Assembly: GCF_000764305.2 (NCBI RefSeq)
Contig: NW_025943811.1
Span: 39,765-103,764 of the forward strand
Origin: Hyalella azteca
Lineage: Eukaryota > Arthropoda > Malacostraca > Amphipoda > Hyalellidae
DNA: 64,000 nucleotides
Reading direction: 5' to 3'
Shown: positions 34,043 through 44,396 of the stretch, piece after piece
Layout: every line of letters begins with the position of its first letter
Numbering within the stretch: position 1 is the stretch's first letter
Translations under genes and position numbers: made by a program
The notes under the pieces: model-generated
The model's input: only the letters and a program-made list of their open reading frames with translations
Database searches by the model: none
What the model was told of the DNA's origin: nothing

Positions 34043-36858
34043 GTAAGTCAGACATCAAGTTAGTTCCTTCTATGTAATATTTCAATAACTACATTACAAC
34101 AGCTGCTATGTACTTAAATACAACTAAATCTTTGCAAAATTGATACTCCGTATTTCATACTTTTGAAAAATATCACATAGCCATTTGCTTTGCTATAGTC
34201 CGCCTGTTATACTAATAATTATTGTAAAATTCTATATTTATTATATTGTAGGTCAATATAAGTTTTCGGGGTAAATTTTGAAATTTTTATCGGCATTTAT
34301 TAAATGCTAAAAGTCTTCTGTACTAATTTTTAGATATTTTATTACCCATAGTATACGTGAACTGCATGTTTTAGAAGTAATCTTTTATAACATAGAATGC
34401 GCTGGGATGAAACGCATCTTATCTCGACTATGTTATTAATGTGCTGACAAAGACGCAAATTTTGAAATTGTTTAATAAAATTATTGTTATACTGCTACAA
34501 GCCTTATATTTATTTATTAAGCATTCACGTGAATATACTATCGGCATTTATATACTTGGAAATTATCATATCATTCGTCTTCCACCAAAACCATGATATT
34601 TTCATGTGTATTTTCATATTTCTCATAACGTTCTGCAAGTACATATATAATCATCCATAGAGCAACTACTTATCGGCTCTTATTAATGTTTTTATTTCCA
34701 TATCTAACAGCTTCTCGTTCTATAAATAATTTCTTAGTGCAAAACTGAACACCCCATGGGAATTGTAGGCACATTTTAATTGATTCAAATAACATGGTAT
34801 CATCGATATTGCAGGGAGTACTGTGCTCTATTTCAACTCAAGTAGTGGTCATGCATCACCACTTCATTGTGCGTTTGTAAATATGGTGGCGCTGACTATA
34901 GGCGATTCTCTCGCGAGCTTGCCATAACACACAAGAATTACATCACTGATAATTCGCTACTTTAAATTGCGGTTATTGAATCGCAGATTATCCTATTAGC
35001 AGATATCTATTTTATGTTGAGGAATTTTTAAAAAATGAATGGAAAGTAATAGAGCTATGTTATTATATAATTGCAGTTAAGCTTAGCCTTGTTCGTACTT
35101 CCCACATCTAATTTTCGACTTACGCATTCCATACTTCCATTTTTTGAGCACATCTTGCTCTTTATTTACTTTAGGGATTTTTTATAACATTAAATACTAA
35201 AATTATTGCAAAAAAGTAGTAACATGTTTTCGTAACATGTTAATGCACGTAATGTTAGGTTTACGAATTTTACGCTAACGAAGCATACATTACATAATTG
35301 CGTTTAAAAATTTAAATTTGATTTACAGATGTGAAAAGGATTTTTATTTACGTATTATGAATTTTATTTGCAGCTAGTGTAGCTAATAATGCCTTTTCGT
35401 GGTAGGTTTCGAGTGGTCATTACAATTATATTTATCTTAATAACATACGACACATAATAAAACTTAGCATGACACAAAATTGTTTTATATGAAATTTACA
35501 TAGTGATGTATTACTGACGGTTTGGACCTGTATTAACACGGTTCGTTATTTGTTCTGAAAATGAAAATATAGTATTATTAATATCACTATCATTAATCAG
35601 TACCATTAGCACTTGAAATCAATATTTCTGAATATGTGTAATGATCGTTTGCAGCATCGGGCCAAAACATTAATGTAACATACGATATTCTCTACCCACT
35701 ACATTCAATATATAGAACTGAAAGGAAGACCAATTTATTATCATGGCAGTAGTAATTGCCAACATAATAATATACGTTTAAAAATTACTTTTAAAGACAA
35801 CACTTCCAAAGAATCCAGTGTCCCCAATCCCCAACATAAGGAGCTCTTTAACAACCAAACCTACAGATTTTAATTTTTAACATCCGATTTGTTGATTGCT
35901 TATTTATTGAGATTAAGCCTATGTAGGATTTTAGGTGTATGTGAATTGACTTATTCATAGATATTCAGTATAATAAGTGGTGGTTATTAAAAAGTAAGAA
36001 GTTCAATAACTAGATTCAGTCTCAAAGATGACACTTATAGAATACTATTAATTTTAAGCCCTAAATCAAGGTTTTAATAGTTCTTCAAGTTGTGTTGTGA
36101 TTCCACTGAACAAAAATAATGAAAATTGCAAAAATATTTCTGCCAACAGCGGGTAATGTTGAAGATTTACACTTTACACATAAAATTTTTAATTTGAAAG
36201 GTCTTTTTAAAAATTATGGACTGATGCATGAACGTATATAAGTATTTAGCAAAAAAAAATATATTGAAACATGAAGGTTGTAATCTATAGATTTGGACGA
36301 ATTATAACGCATATTATATAAAAAAACAGGTATTGAACGACACAATTCTGTGTGTTAAGCACAAATCAGGCAATTACACACACTACTCAATTATAGGTTT
36401 CATTATCGAGCTCGTATGTTCGAATGACTCATTATGTGAATAACACTAAGTCCGGCACGCGGTCAGAAACTTATTATGCGTGTCCTGAGCAACATCGCAA
36501 TTGTTGCGTCACTGATGATAGAATCTCAACGCAGCGCGCAGAATTACAGACGAATTTAACAAATTTTAACGCTGACACTTACTTCTTATAAAAAATCGGG
36601 ACTTGGAAAACTTACGGTAATGAATTTAAGTTACGTATTGCTAAAATATCAAACTTTCGGCACTATAATCTCAAACAAAACATCCGTTTACCACGATGAG
36701 CTCATAATCTTGATCACTGAATTTATAGTTTCATTGCGTTTGCATTTTTTAGCAATTGACGTTTAATTGTTATTTTAGTAATTGACGAGCTAATTGTTTT
36801 TAGTAATTGACGAGTTAATTAGTAGTTGACTGAATTCTTATGACTTCTCTAAGAAAAA

Positions 36859-36874
36859 NNNNNNNNNNNNNNNN
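36859..36874. other. Assembly gap (16 N)
   Basis: A run of undetermined bases sits immediately before the inner end of the right inverted-repeat arm. A single N also occurs at 33115. Confidence 0.99.
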
Positions 36875-38117
36875 CTTGATGAGTGAAGAAAGGGATTCAA
36901 ACTTTTAATTAATAGTGTATTAAACCTAACTGATATAATTATGATTTTGTCAATTTTTAATAAAGAGGTATACAAAAATTTTTCTTTTTCAAATCACTAT
37001 ATTAACCATTTTAATGGCATTATGGAGCATTGAGTATTTTAAATTCAAAACCTGGATATGTAAAAATATAATATTGTACAATGCCTAGGTGGTTGATCAG
37101 ACAGTAGGGAACTAATTTCTAGGAGATAATCCTACAATTCTTCTAACGGCATCCGGACAATTGGAAATTATCGGGCGTGCAAGGCCCATTTAACAATATA
37201 AACAACTGTTGTGGAGCTATCGCAACTCGAGACTTGGCAAACACACATAACTAACATTATATAACGTACCCAATGTATGAACACCGTGCGCTTCTTCGAA
37301 ACTATTGCGTCAATGTTCAAGTTTTCGCATCTTAATCCAAAATTTTGGATATTTATTTAATTTTGATTATTCATAAACTAGCGAATTTACAGCAAATACT
37401 TATGTTCCAAAGTGCAAGCAGATCCGTTACGTATTGAAGGAGTTATGAGTGTTTCGGTCGATCAAAAAATACGTTTATTAGTTTTTATTAAAAACTAATC
37501 TATGAAAAAATCTGTAATAATTCCTGCCGCAGCGTATCAATATTAACTACTTATATTCCAAAATTCGAACAAATCCGTTCAGTATTGTAAGAGTTATGAG
37601 TCCTTCGGTTGCATAAAAAAATGTTTATTTGTTTTAATTGAAAACTAATTTATGTAAAAATCTGAAATAATTCCTGCCGCAGCGTATCGATAATAACTAC
37701 TCATATTCCAAAATTCAAGCAAATCAGTTCAGTATTGTAGGAGTTAGGAGTCCTTCGGTTGCATAAAAAATATGTTTATTAGTTTTAATTGAAAACTAAT
37801 TTATGTAAAAATCTGAAATAATTCCTGCCGCAGCGTATCGATAATAACTACTTATATTCCAAAATTCAAGCAAATCAGTTCAGTATTATAGAAGTTATGA
37901 GTCCTTCGGTTGATTAAAAAATACGTTTATTAATTTTAATTGAAAACTAATCTATGTAAAAATCTGAAATAATTCCTGCCGCAGCGTATCAATAATAACT
38001 ACTTATATTCCAGAATTCAAGCAAATCCGTTCAGTATTGTAGGAGTTATGAGTCCTTCGGTTGAGCTGAGTCCGCAGGCGAGTTCGCAGGCGAGTCCGCA
38101 AAAGTGTCGATTCAGTC
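36875..38117 (-). repeat. Long inverted repeat, right arm
   Basis: It is the inverted counterpart of 30954-32044, ending CGCAAAAGTGTCGATTCAGT. It has one more 150-base subunit than the left arm (cctgccgcagcgtatc near 37530, 37674, 37826 and 37977) and many substitutions. The arms have therefore diverged independently and are not an assembly copy. Flanks do not show an obvious TSD. Confidence 0.9.
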
Positions 38118-38453
38118 CTCTAGGACCACTTGTCTTCCCGGTCATCTGACCTGTCTCCAATATTCAGTGAACATGGTCATGGAGTATCTCTCAAACTAAT
38201 GAACGCACTCATACAAACTTTGAATCTAACAGTGCTGTTGAAGGGGAGCGTCTGGGTCAAAATCGAAATTTTTGGCTTTTGCGGTTTTTAGACTCATCTT
38301 AAAGCTTACATTCTGGCGCATCTAACGGTACTAGAACCATCACTGTACGTCGATTTATGCCTTCACGACAGATCGCGAAAGGGAGAGGGGTGGTGGAGCT
38401 CTTCAACAAATGTCTACCGGGATGAGTCACATGTCTACCGATGAGTCAGCACA
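38118..38453. other. Unassigned sequence
   Basis: Nothing recognisable. A small direct repeat, catgtctaccg with gatgagtca, occurs around 38410-38450. Confidence 0.4.
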
Positions 38454-38455
38454 TA

Positions 38456-39008
38456 AAGGCCCGTTTACACTAGAGGCAACGACATGCGCTTTGAGTCGTT
38501 TGCTGCAGTGCCTCACCGCGCACAACCGTTTACACTACTTTTGTACTCGGTTGTTTGAGACCGCGCGCTTTGAACACTAGTTGCCACCTAGACGTCAATG
38601 AGGATGGATGTCACTGAATTTGAGCTGTGGGCCATTGTTCTCGGGTGTGTTGCGGTCCGTCATTCTGCGCACTATGCCATTTGTAAACGAGAACTCAGCA
38701 TAGGCATCATAATTAGAGAAGTAGCACATTCAAAAACATACAGTTTATAAAAAATATAGTCTATTCTTAAATGATAAGCTCCAATATTCGTACCGATATT
38801 ACATCATCCTTTGAAATCGCTAAACGGTAATGCATAAATTGTCAGGAGTTGCTAAAATCACATAAACTAATTGTTGCATGAGGCATGGCCCCTGTCAATC
38901 GCTAGCTCGTCAATCGGTCAAGAAGCGCATGCAGAGGCTGCAAAGCGCCTCTGCATGCGCTTTGAGGCACTTGACTCTCGTGTGTTGCCCCTAGTGTAAA
39001 CGGGCCTT
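38456..39008. mobile_element. MITE with GGCCCGTTTACACTAG ends
   Basis: Termini AAGGCCCGTTTACACTAGAG and, reverse complemented, AAGGCCCGTTTACACTAGGG extend over about 25 bases. They may be flanked by TA (38454-38455, 39009-39010). The termini and structure resemble PIF/Harbinger or ISL2EU MITEs. Inside is a perfect 14-base hairpin (38925-38938 with 38947-38960, GCGCATGCAGAGGC). No intact ORF. Confidence 0.8.
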
Positions 39009-39384
39009 TATAAGAGCGTGCTCTGTCAGGCCGTCGGCTCTGAGGCTCTGAGCTCAGTTACCCAAGTGCTATCATGGGGAAATGTGGCCACGCAGTTCAT
39101 CTGTCATTGGTGACGGACGACTTTGAACTCAAATAACGCCTTGCTTGAGAATCGTTTCTACCATAAATGCCTTTATATAGCGCGCCGAAACCGCTCGGGG
39201 CTTTGTCGAGCTATCTTGAACAGTTGCATATGCTCTCACTGCAAACCTATCTCCGCCTAGAGTTTTCAAGCTACAACAATGGGACATATACCATTTGATT
39301 CGCAGAGAAAAGATCTAATAAATTTTGTATGCGTTTTTTGTAATTTCGTTTTAGTTTGGATTTTATACTACAATAAATACTTAA
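39009..39384. other. Unassigned sequence
   Basis: Nothing recognisable on either strand. Confidence 0.4.
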
Positions 39385-39975
39385 AAATAACTTTTTAAAA
39401 AACCACGTTTTTCTTGTGGACTAAAAAGTAGAAAATAAATTATGTCTCACCCCAAAAAACGTGGGTCGGGCTGTACGTTCACCATCAAATTTCCAAAATT
39501 CGGGTGTTGGGTGCTTTTCGCTTTAATCATAAATCTGCCCGACCCACGTTCTTTGGGGCGAGCCATAATTTATTTTCTACTTTTTAGTCCACAAGAAAAA
39601 CGTGTTTTTTTTTTAAAGTTATTTTTAAGTATTTTATTTTCTCCTTTTTAGCCCTACATAATATTCATTTTATTTCAGTTGGCCACGCAAATGCACGAAA
39701 GAAAATTATTTTCGAAGTTCTGTAGAAAATTGTATTCGAGGGGATACATTGGTGCATGTAATTTCATTTCATTGCATGCACCAATTGAATAAATTCCACG
39801 CATTTCATTGAATAAATACGCCAAAAAATTATTGATTATTGTATTGTCATCAGGAGCTGAGCTTCCCTAAAAGTTTCAGAGCGCTAGCTAGCGGGAAAGT
39901 TGGGGAAATATCGATTGCAAGATTTGATCATCACAGACGGACACGAAAGCGAGCTAAGAAAAACGTGGTAAAAAG
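39385..39975 (+). mobile_element. Family F foldback element, copy 3
   Basis: Arms 39387-39471 and 39534-39625 are inverted copies (ccacgtttttcttgtggact against agtccacaagaaaaacgtg) around a loop containing cgctttaatcataaatctgc. A unique right part follows, ending gctaagaaaaacgtggt. The open frame at 39442-39651 is a by-product of the palindrome. Confidence 0.75.
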
Positions 39976-41780
39976 GGGCGGGGGCGCAGCTGTAGGCCAC
40001 AAATTTTACTCTTAAATAAGCCCTGGGGCCAACGCCTAGCTTCACCATGCACATTAACTTTACTCAGCCTTAGAACTAGAAGCCGCAGACTACGCTTGAA
40101 CTCCGTAATCCAGACAAGCAACACACTGCCGAAAGATAATGGCGCCGTAGGTCTTCAGCCACTGCTTAAGCATGATCGCTCATAAACAGGCAGTTCCCCA
40201 TCCGGCTGTACCTACTCCGGCCTAGCCTCTTCTGGCCTAACCTATTCACGCTGTCCCGGCTCACAACCTTCTTGCAGCCAATGACTGGCTCTACCCGGTC
40301 GCCTGCCGAAGACCACAACTGCCCTGGATGTAATGGACCATCATGATTCCTGCATTCCGGAACGTAGCCTTCAACACTTCCAGCCGTCCGTATCTAGGCC
40401 GTGGGTCGAACCAGCCCTCGGTCGAACGGCAACTTGTCGAAGGACGATAAATTTTGGAACAGAACTATGCTATATGAAACCTAACCTCAGATGCGGTGAA
40501 CGTAAAATAACGTAATTTAACGACGCCCAGAAGTCAGATTCGATCCGCGGCCTGGTGGTGCACGGCAGGTGGTGGTCAAGGCCGGAGGAGGACAAAGCCG
40601 AATGGTGCACGGCTGATTGGTGTAGGTCCGGAGAGATCCAAAGCGTTCGATCCAGGGCTTATTGGTGCACAAAATTGGTGGTGCACGGCTGCGCTCCCCC
40701 CTTAAGTAGATGCGACATCAAATAGAGGCTGGCTGCAACTGCAACCAAGAGAAGTTGGTCTGCGACTGCCTCAGGGGATGCTTGAGGAGCTTATATAGAC
40801 GTACAACAATGACGTTGCGGAAGGTGACGTGGTAAATGTTAGTACTGTAGGAATGGGTGGTGACGGTTGACAACCGGACTGTGGATGACAATTATTGTGG
40901 GTCTGTCTGAGGGAGCAACTGTAGCCATGTTTGTAAGTGTGAATAGATATTTGGAGAACGTGTGGAGGTCGAAGGAGAGGAAAAGGATTATACGAGAGTG
41001 GCTCTCCACTTGAGAAGTTGAGAGTTGAGAGGGGGGGGGGGCTGGAAAGCAAAGGTGACCGTGCTAAATGTTTTCATATATTGTTTCTGTTTTTAAGATG
41101 TTGACATGAGGAACTAAATGTTTAGTCTATTAAATTTGTAGTGAATACCTATCAATAAAATTTTTTTTAACTGCCCAGAGCAACGGGAATTTTGTATTTT
41201 TTTTACACCAGGTAAAGATTTTTACGCAGCAGGAATAACCGATCCAGCACGCATCATATTCTAATTCCAATGAAGAGAAGATGGAGTTCCATCCTCGTCG
41301 AATCTTTAGTGACCTGTTGGCCAATGGTAACAGTTCAGAGTACCTGGTTTGAGTTGCAGATTCGATTCCAGTAACTTATGAATTCTGGTCATATCTGTAG
41401 AGGATCTCGCTGCATAGCTACTTTTATATTTCTGAAAAGAGTGTAGAGAGAATGCATGATAGCGCAGCACCTCATCCCTTGTCAACATTCATTTCCGGTA
41501 GATCTCTCACAGCTAACTTCTGCCGACTCAAAGAGCCCACTTCTAGTCCAGACACAGCTCCAGCAGGATCGGGATAAGCTGACTAACTTGGAACCATTGC
41601 CTATAGGATTGCCCTTGTCTCCAGTTATGCTCCATGTAGTGTAGCGTGATAGATGTAATCTGAAGACAGTGCACGGTTCTGTGTTAAGATTTTGCCATGC
41701 CTTAATTAAGCTCACTTGATAACCTGCTTACTTACCAAACCAAATTAAATAGTGTATTCACTACGAACAAAGCCCGGTTT
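39976..41780. other. Intergenic DNA without supported genes
   Basis: A few short repeated phrases occur (ttggtgcacggctg around 40550-40690) and a G-run near 41030. No exon, RNA gene or transposon end was established. Confidence 0.4.
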
Positions 41781-41839
41781 CGCAGCAACTTCATGTCAGA
41801 TCCAACAATGCTCAAATTGCTGCCCCTGTAACATCACTG

Positions 41840-42085
41840 CAACAACACGTGCAACTCCTCGTACCTCTTGCAACTCAACGTGCAACTCCACGTTCATCTC
41901 TAAACACCACGCGCAACTTCATGTGCCTCTCTCAATAACACGCGCCTTTCTCAACAACACGTGCCTCTCCCAACATCACGTGCCTCTCTCAACAACACGC
42001 GCCTCTCTCAACATCACGTGCCTCTCTCAACAATCCTCGTCATCACCACGTGCTCCTGACACCTCGTCATCACCACGTGCCCTGG
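41840..42085 (+). repeat. CACGTG-rich 18-20-bp minisatellite
   Basis: Units such as aacaacacgtgcctctctc, aacatcacgtgcctctctc and catcaccacgtgctcctga repeat about ten times, with at least six CACGTG palindromes (E-box/G-box core). It looks like a minisatellite; regulatory use is only possible. Confidence 0.8.
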
Positions 42086-42394
42086 TCTTCTAGTTCGTAC
42101 CGGGGCGACCATCATCGAGCAGGTCACGTGAGCTTAGAATAAACTCTGATAATCTTCGATTTTATGTTATTACCCAACCATTCTCATTTGGCCGTCCTAG
42201 TTGATTTCAATCTGTTACTATTAGCATAACTCTTGTTACCCTTGTCTTGAAAACACCTGAAAAGGAGTCAATTTATTAAATGGGGTCAGGTGCTAGCCCC
42301 CACAAATCGGCAAGCTGTAAGAATTCTACAATGTATTTAATTGTATATTTTAAATTTATCAATAAGAATATAACTATTTTCGTAGATTATAGCG

Positions 42395-42540
42395 GTTTCA
42401 TTGTTGATTAAGCCGTAAGACCTGGCGCTGATTACGAGCATCGCAGAATATTCACATGTTGTGGTGGGTATCGAACACGCAACTTACTGCTTGACTGCTT
42501 AAATTTTACGCTGCCTAACCGCCCGCCCACCTTAGGCAAT
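42395..42540 (-). mobile_element. tRNA-derived SINE (minus strand)
   Basis: Read on the minus strand it begins ggtgggcgggcggttaggca (A-box position) with gtgttcgataccca (B-box) about 50 bases on. A body follows with tctgcgatgctcgtaatcag. The arrangement matches a tRNA-headed SINE. The anticodon arm does not fold convincingly as a functional tRNA. Confidence 0.7.
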
Positions 42541-43006
42541 TTGACCAGAACAGTCGCAGCTAGCTGGGATCAAGCTTTCTTCTCCAATCCTACTACTCTG
42601 CAGCCCTGCACGGTATAAAATAAGATGATTGTAAAGATTACAGGATTTAAATTAATTTTCTAATGGTCATGCTCATGGGCCTAGGTGGACTTTAGTCATC
42701 ATTTAACAGAAGTGGTGCTGGTGACGGATTGACGGTGAAAAAGAGGCCACGTACCCAAGTAGAAATCGCAAAAAGTACGATATAACGTAAAATATTCAAA
42801 ACTATTCATATGTTGAACCCCAGTGATATTCAAATCACTGAAAAAAATTTACCGAATGAATAAAATTTTGCTTTCGATTTGTTAGGCTTTCATGAAAAAT
42901 GAAAAAGTATCGGTTTCATATCTTCCGTAGTTTTTACATTTATATCTTCATTTTACAGGTATGTATATTAGATATATTATTACAAATATCTCCGGTCACT
43001 AACATT

Positions 43007-43967
43007 GGCCCGTATGCTAAATAGGGCACTAGCACTACGAAGTAGCACTATGCACTACGAAGTGTCCTGTTGGTATGCTAAATACGTCACAGACACTAAG
43101 CACTTCGAAGTAGCTCTACAATGTTTAGTGTCGCTTAGTGTCGCACTACTGATTCGTATGCAAAAAGATTTTGAAGTGCTACTTCGCTGTTAGAGTACTT
43201 TATAGTGCCGCACTACACTATGAGTCTATTGAAGAATGGTAGTTAAGTACTCAAATAATTAATTATTCCCTAAGTAATTCTCATTCTTTGCAGAAGATTG
43301 ATGTAAATGTCTAATTGTGATTGTAATGATACTAGTGAAAATTGTGATGGTGAGCTGAAATTCGCAATGCGTCTGCGCACCTTTCCCATCATATATTCAA
43401 AGTCCACGCTTCCCAAAGACATCGAACAAAAGAGAGTAGCATGGAAAGTTCTTGCAGAAGAATTCAAAATGACCCCCATAAAAAACAAAAAAGAAAATTA
43501 AAACATGGTATCAAAAACAAGAAAAGTATTTTCTACTTCTACGCTGTTCATCTGTTTCGCCAAGGAAAATGTCAGCCATAAGAATAACATGTTGTTCACT
43601 GAAGCGGTACACTTTTTTTATATTCATGGCATGTAGTTCCTGAGGTTTTTATGCTGTAAGCCAAACAGATCCATAGCTGACGAAGTAAACAAGGTGAAAT
43701 ATACCGTAGTGTCGTCGTGAAGTGCGGTGTGTAGGACACTTCAGATTTTTGTAGTGCGCGTTATGCTTTTGGCCCTATTTAGCATACCAACCGTAGTGTT
43801 CCATGCCGGCGCCGCACTATGGCTTGGAGTGCGAAGTGCTACTTCATAGTGCTAGTGCCCCATTTAGCATGCCAACCGTAGTGTTCCATGTCGCGCTAGT
43901 ACGGCACTACGGCTGGTAGTGCGTAGTGCTACTTCGTAGTGCTAGTGCCCTATTTAGCATACGGGCC
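43007..43967. mobile_element. PIF/Harbinger-like element with a 3-bp TSD (ATT)
   Basis: The two ends share a near-perfect 44-base terminal inverted repeat starting GGCCCGTATGCTAAATAGGG. ATT flanks it at 43004-43006 and 43968-43970. A 3-bp TSD and GGCCCGTATGC-like ends fit PIF/Harbinger. The last roughly 100 bases are duplicated in tandem (43766-43867 and 43868-43967). An internal ORF remnant looks like a MADF-type DNA-binding protein. It lies about 430 bases upstream of the BBS9 start. Confidence 0.85.
43307..43501 (+). pseudogene. MADF/Myb-like ORF remnant of the Harbinger-like element
   Basis: The frame encodes ELKFAMRLRTFPIIY, then KDIEQKRVAWKVLAEEFKM and a stop. The spaced YxKS...KRVAWKVLAEEF pattern resembles the middle of MADF/SANT domains, which accompany the transposase in Harbinger elements. 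It is short and truncated, so the assignment is tentative. Confidence 0.45.
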
Positions 43968-43974
43968 ATTGTGC

Positions 43975-44005
43975 CATGGTTGAACTATCTACTAGTTCAA
44001 CCATG
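43975..44005. promoter_or_regulatory. 13-bp perfect inverted repeat upstream of BBS9
   Basis: CATGGTTGAACTA, a 5-base loop (TCTAC) and TAGTTCAACCATG lie just outside the Harbinger-like element and about 390 bases before the BBS9 start. It could be a dimeric protein-binding site or another small element end. A role is inferred from position only. Confidence 0.4.
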
Positions 44006-44396
44006 CATTGTGCAAACCCGCACGAGCGGATAGCAACCAAATAAGCAAAATATTGGTCCCTTAGACGTTTAGTTCTGTTTTTACATATTCAGTGACTTTA
44101 TGTTTTTTTCGCACCATTCTGTAGTGTAGTGACTATTGAGGCTTGTCAACCGAAAGAAAAACTTGGCTGTGTTGGTTGGAATTCAGAGACAGACTAAATC
44201 AGAGTTTATGACACTGATATAAATGTCACTGATTGCCGTGATGAACGTGGTCAGTTGGTTTGAACTTAGGTATATTTATAAAGTTTCATAGGTACCAGAA
44301 TTTGGTTACGGTACGGCGATGTTTTCCTGTGTATTGGCAGTATTGCTAGTATTGGAAACGGCAGAAACACAAACATTTGTCTGAAATTAGTACATC

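Larger units (their letters stand above)
32045..36858. other. Interior between the inverted-repeat arms
   Basis: About 4.8 kb of AT-rich DNA. The only coding-like piece is the exon-like segment at 33833-34042. A GC-rich palindromic cluster is at 32996-33100 and a single undetermined base at 33115. No transposase was recognised. Confidence 0.5.

Noticed and set aside
43971..44396. RFX X-box upstream of BBS9
   Set aside because: Only a half-site-like AGCAAC was seen near 44032; the full paired motif is absent.
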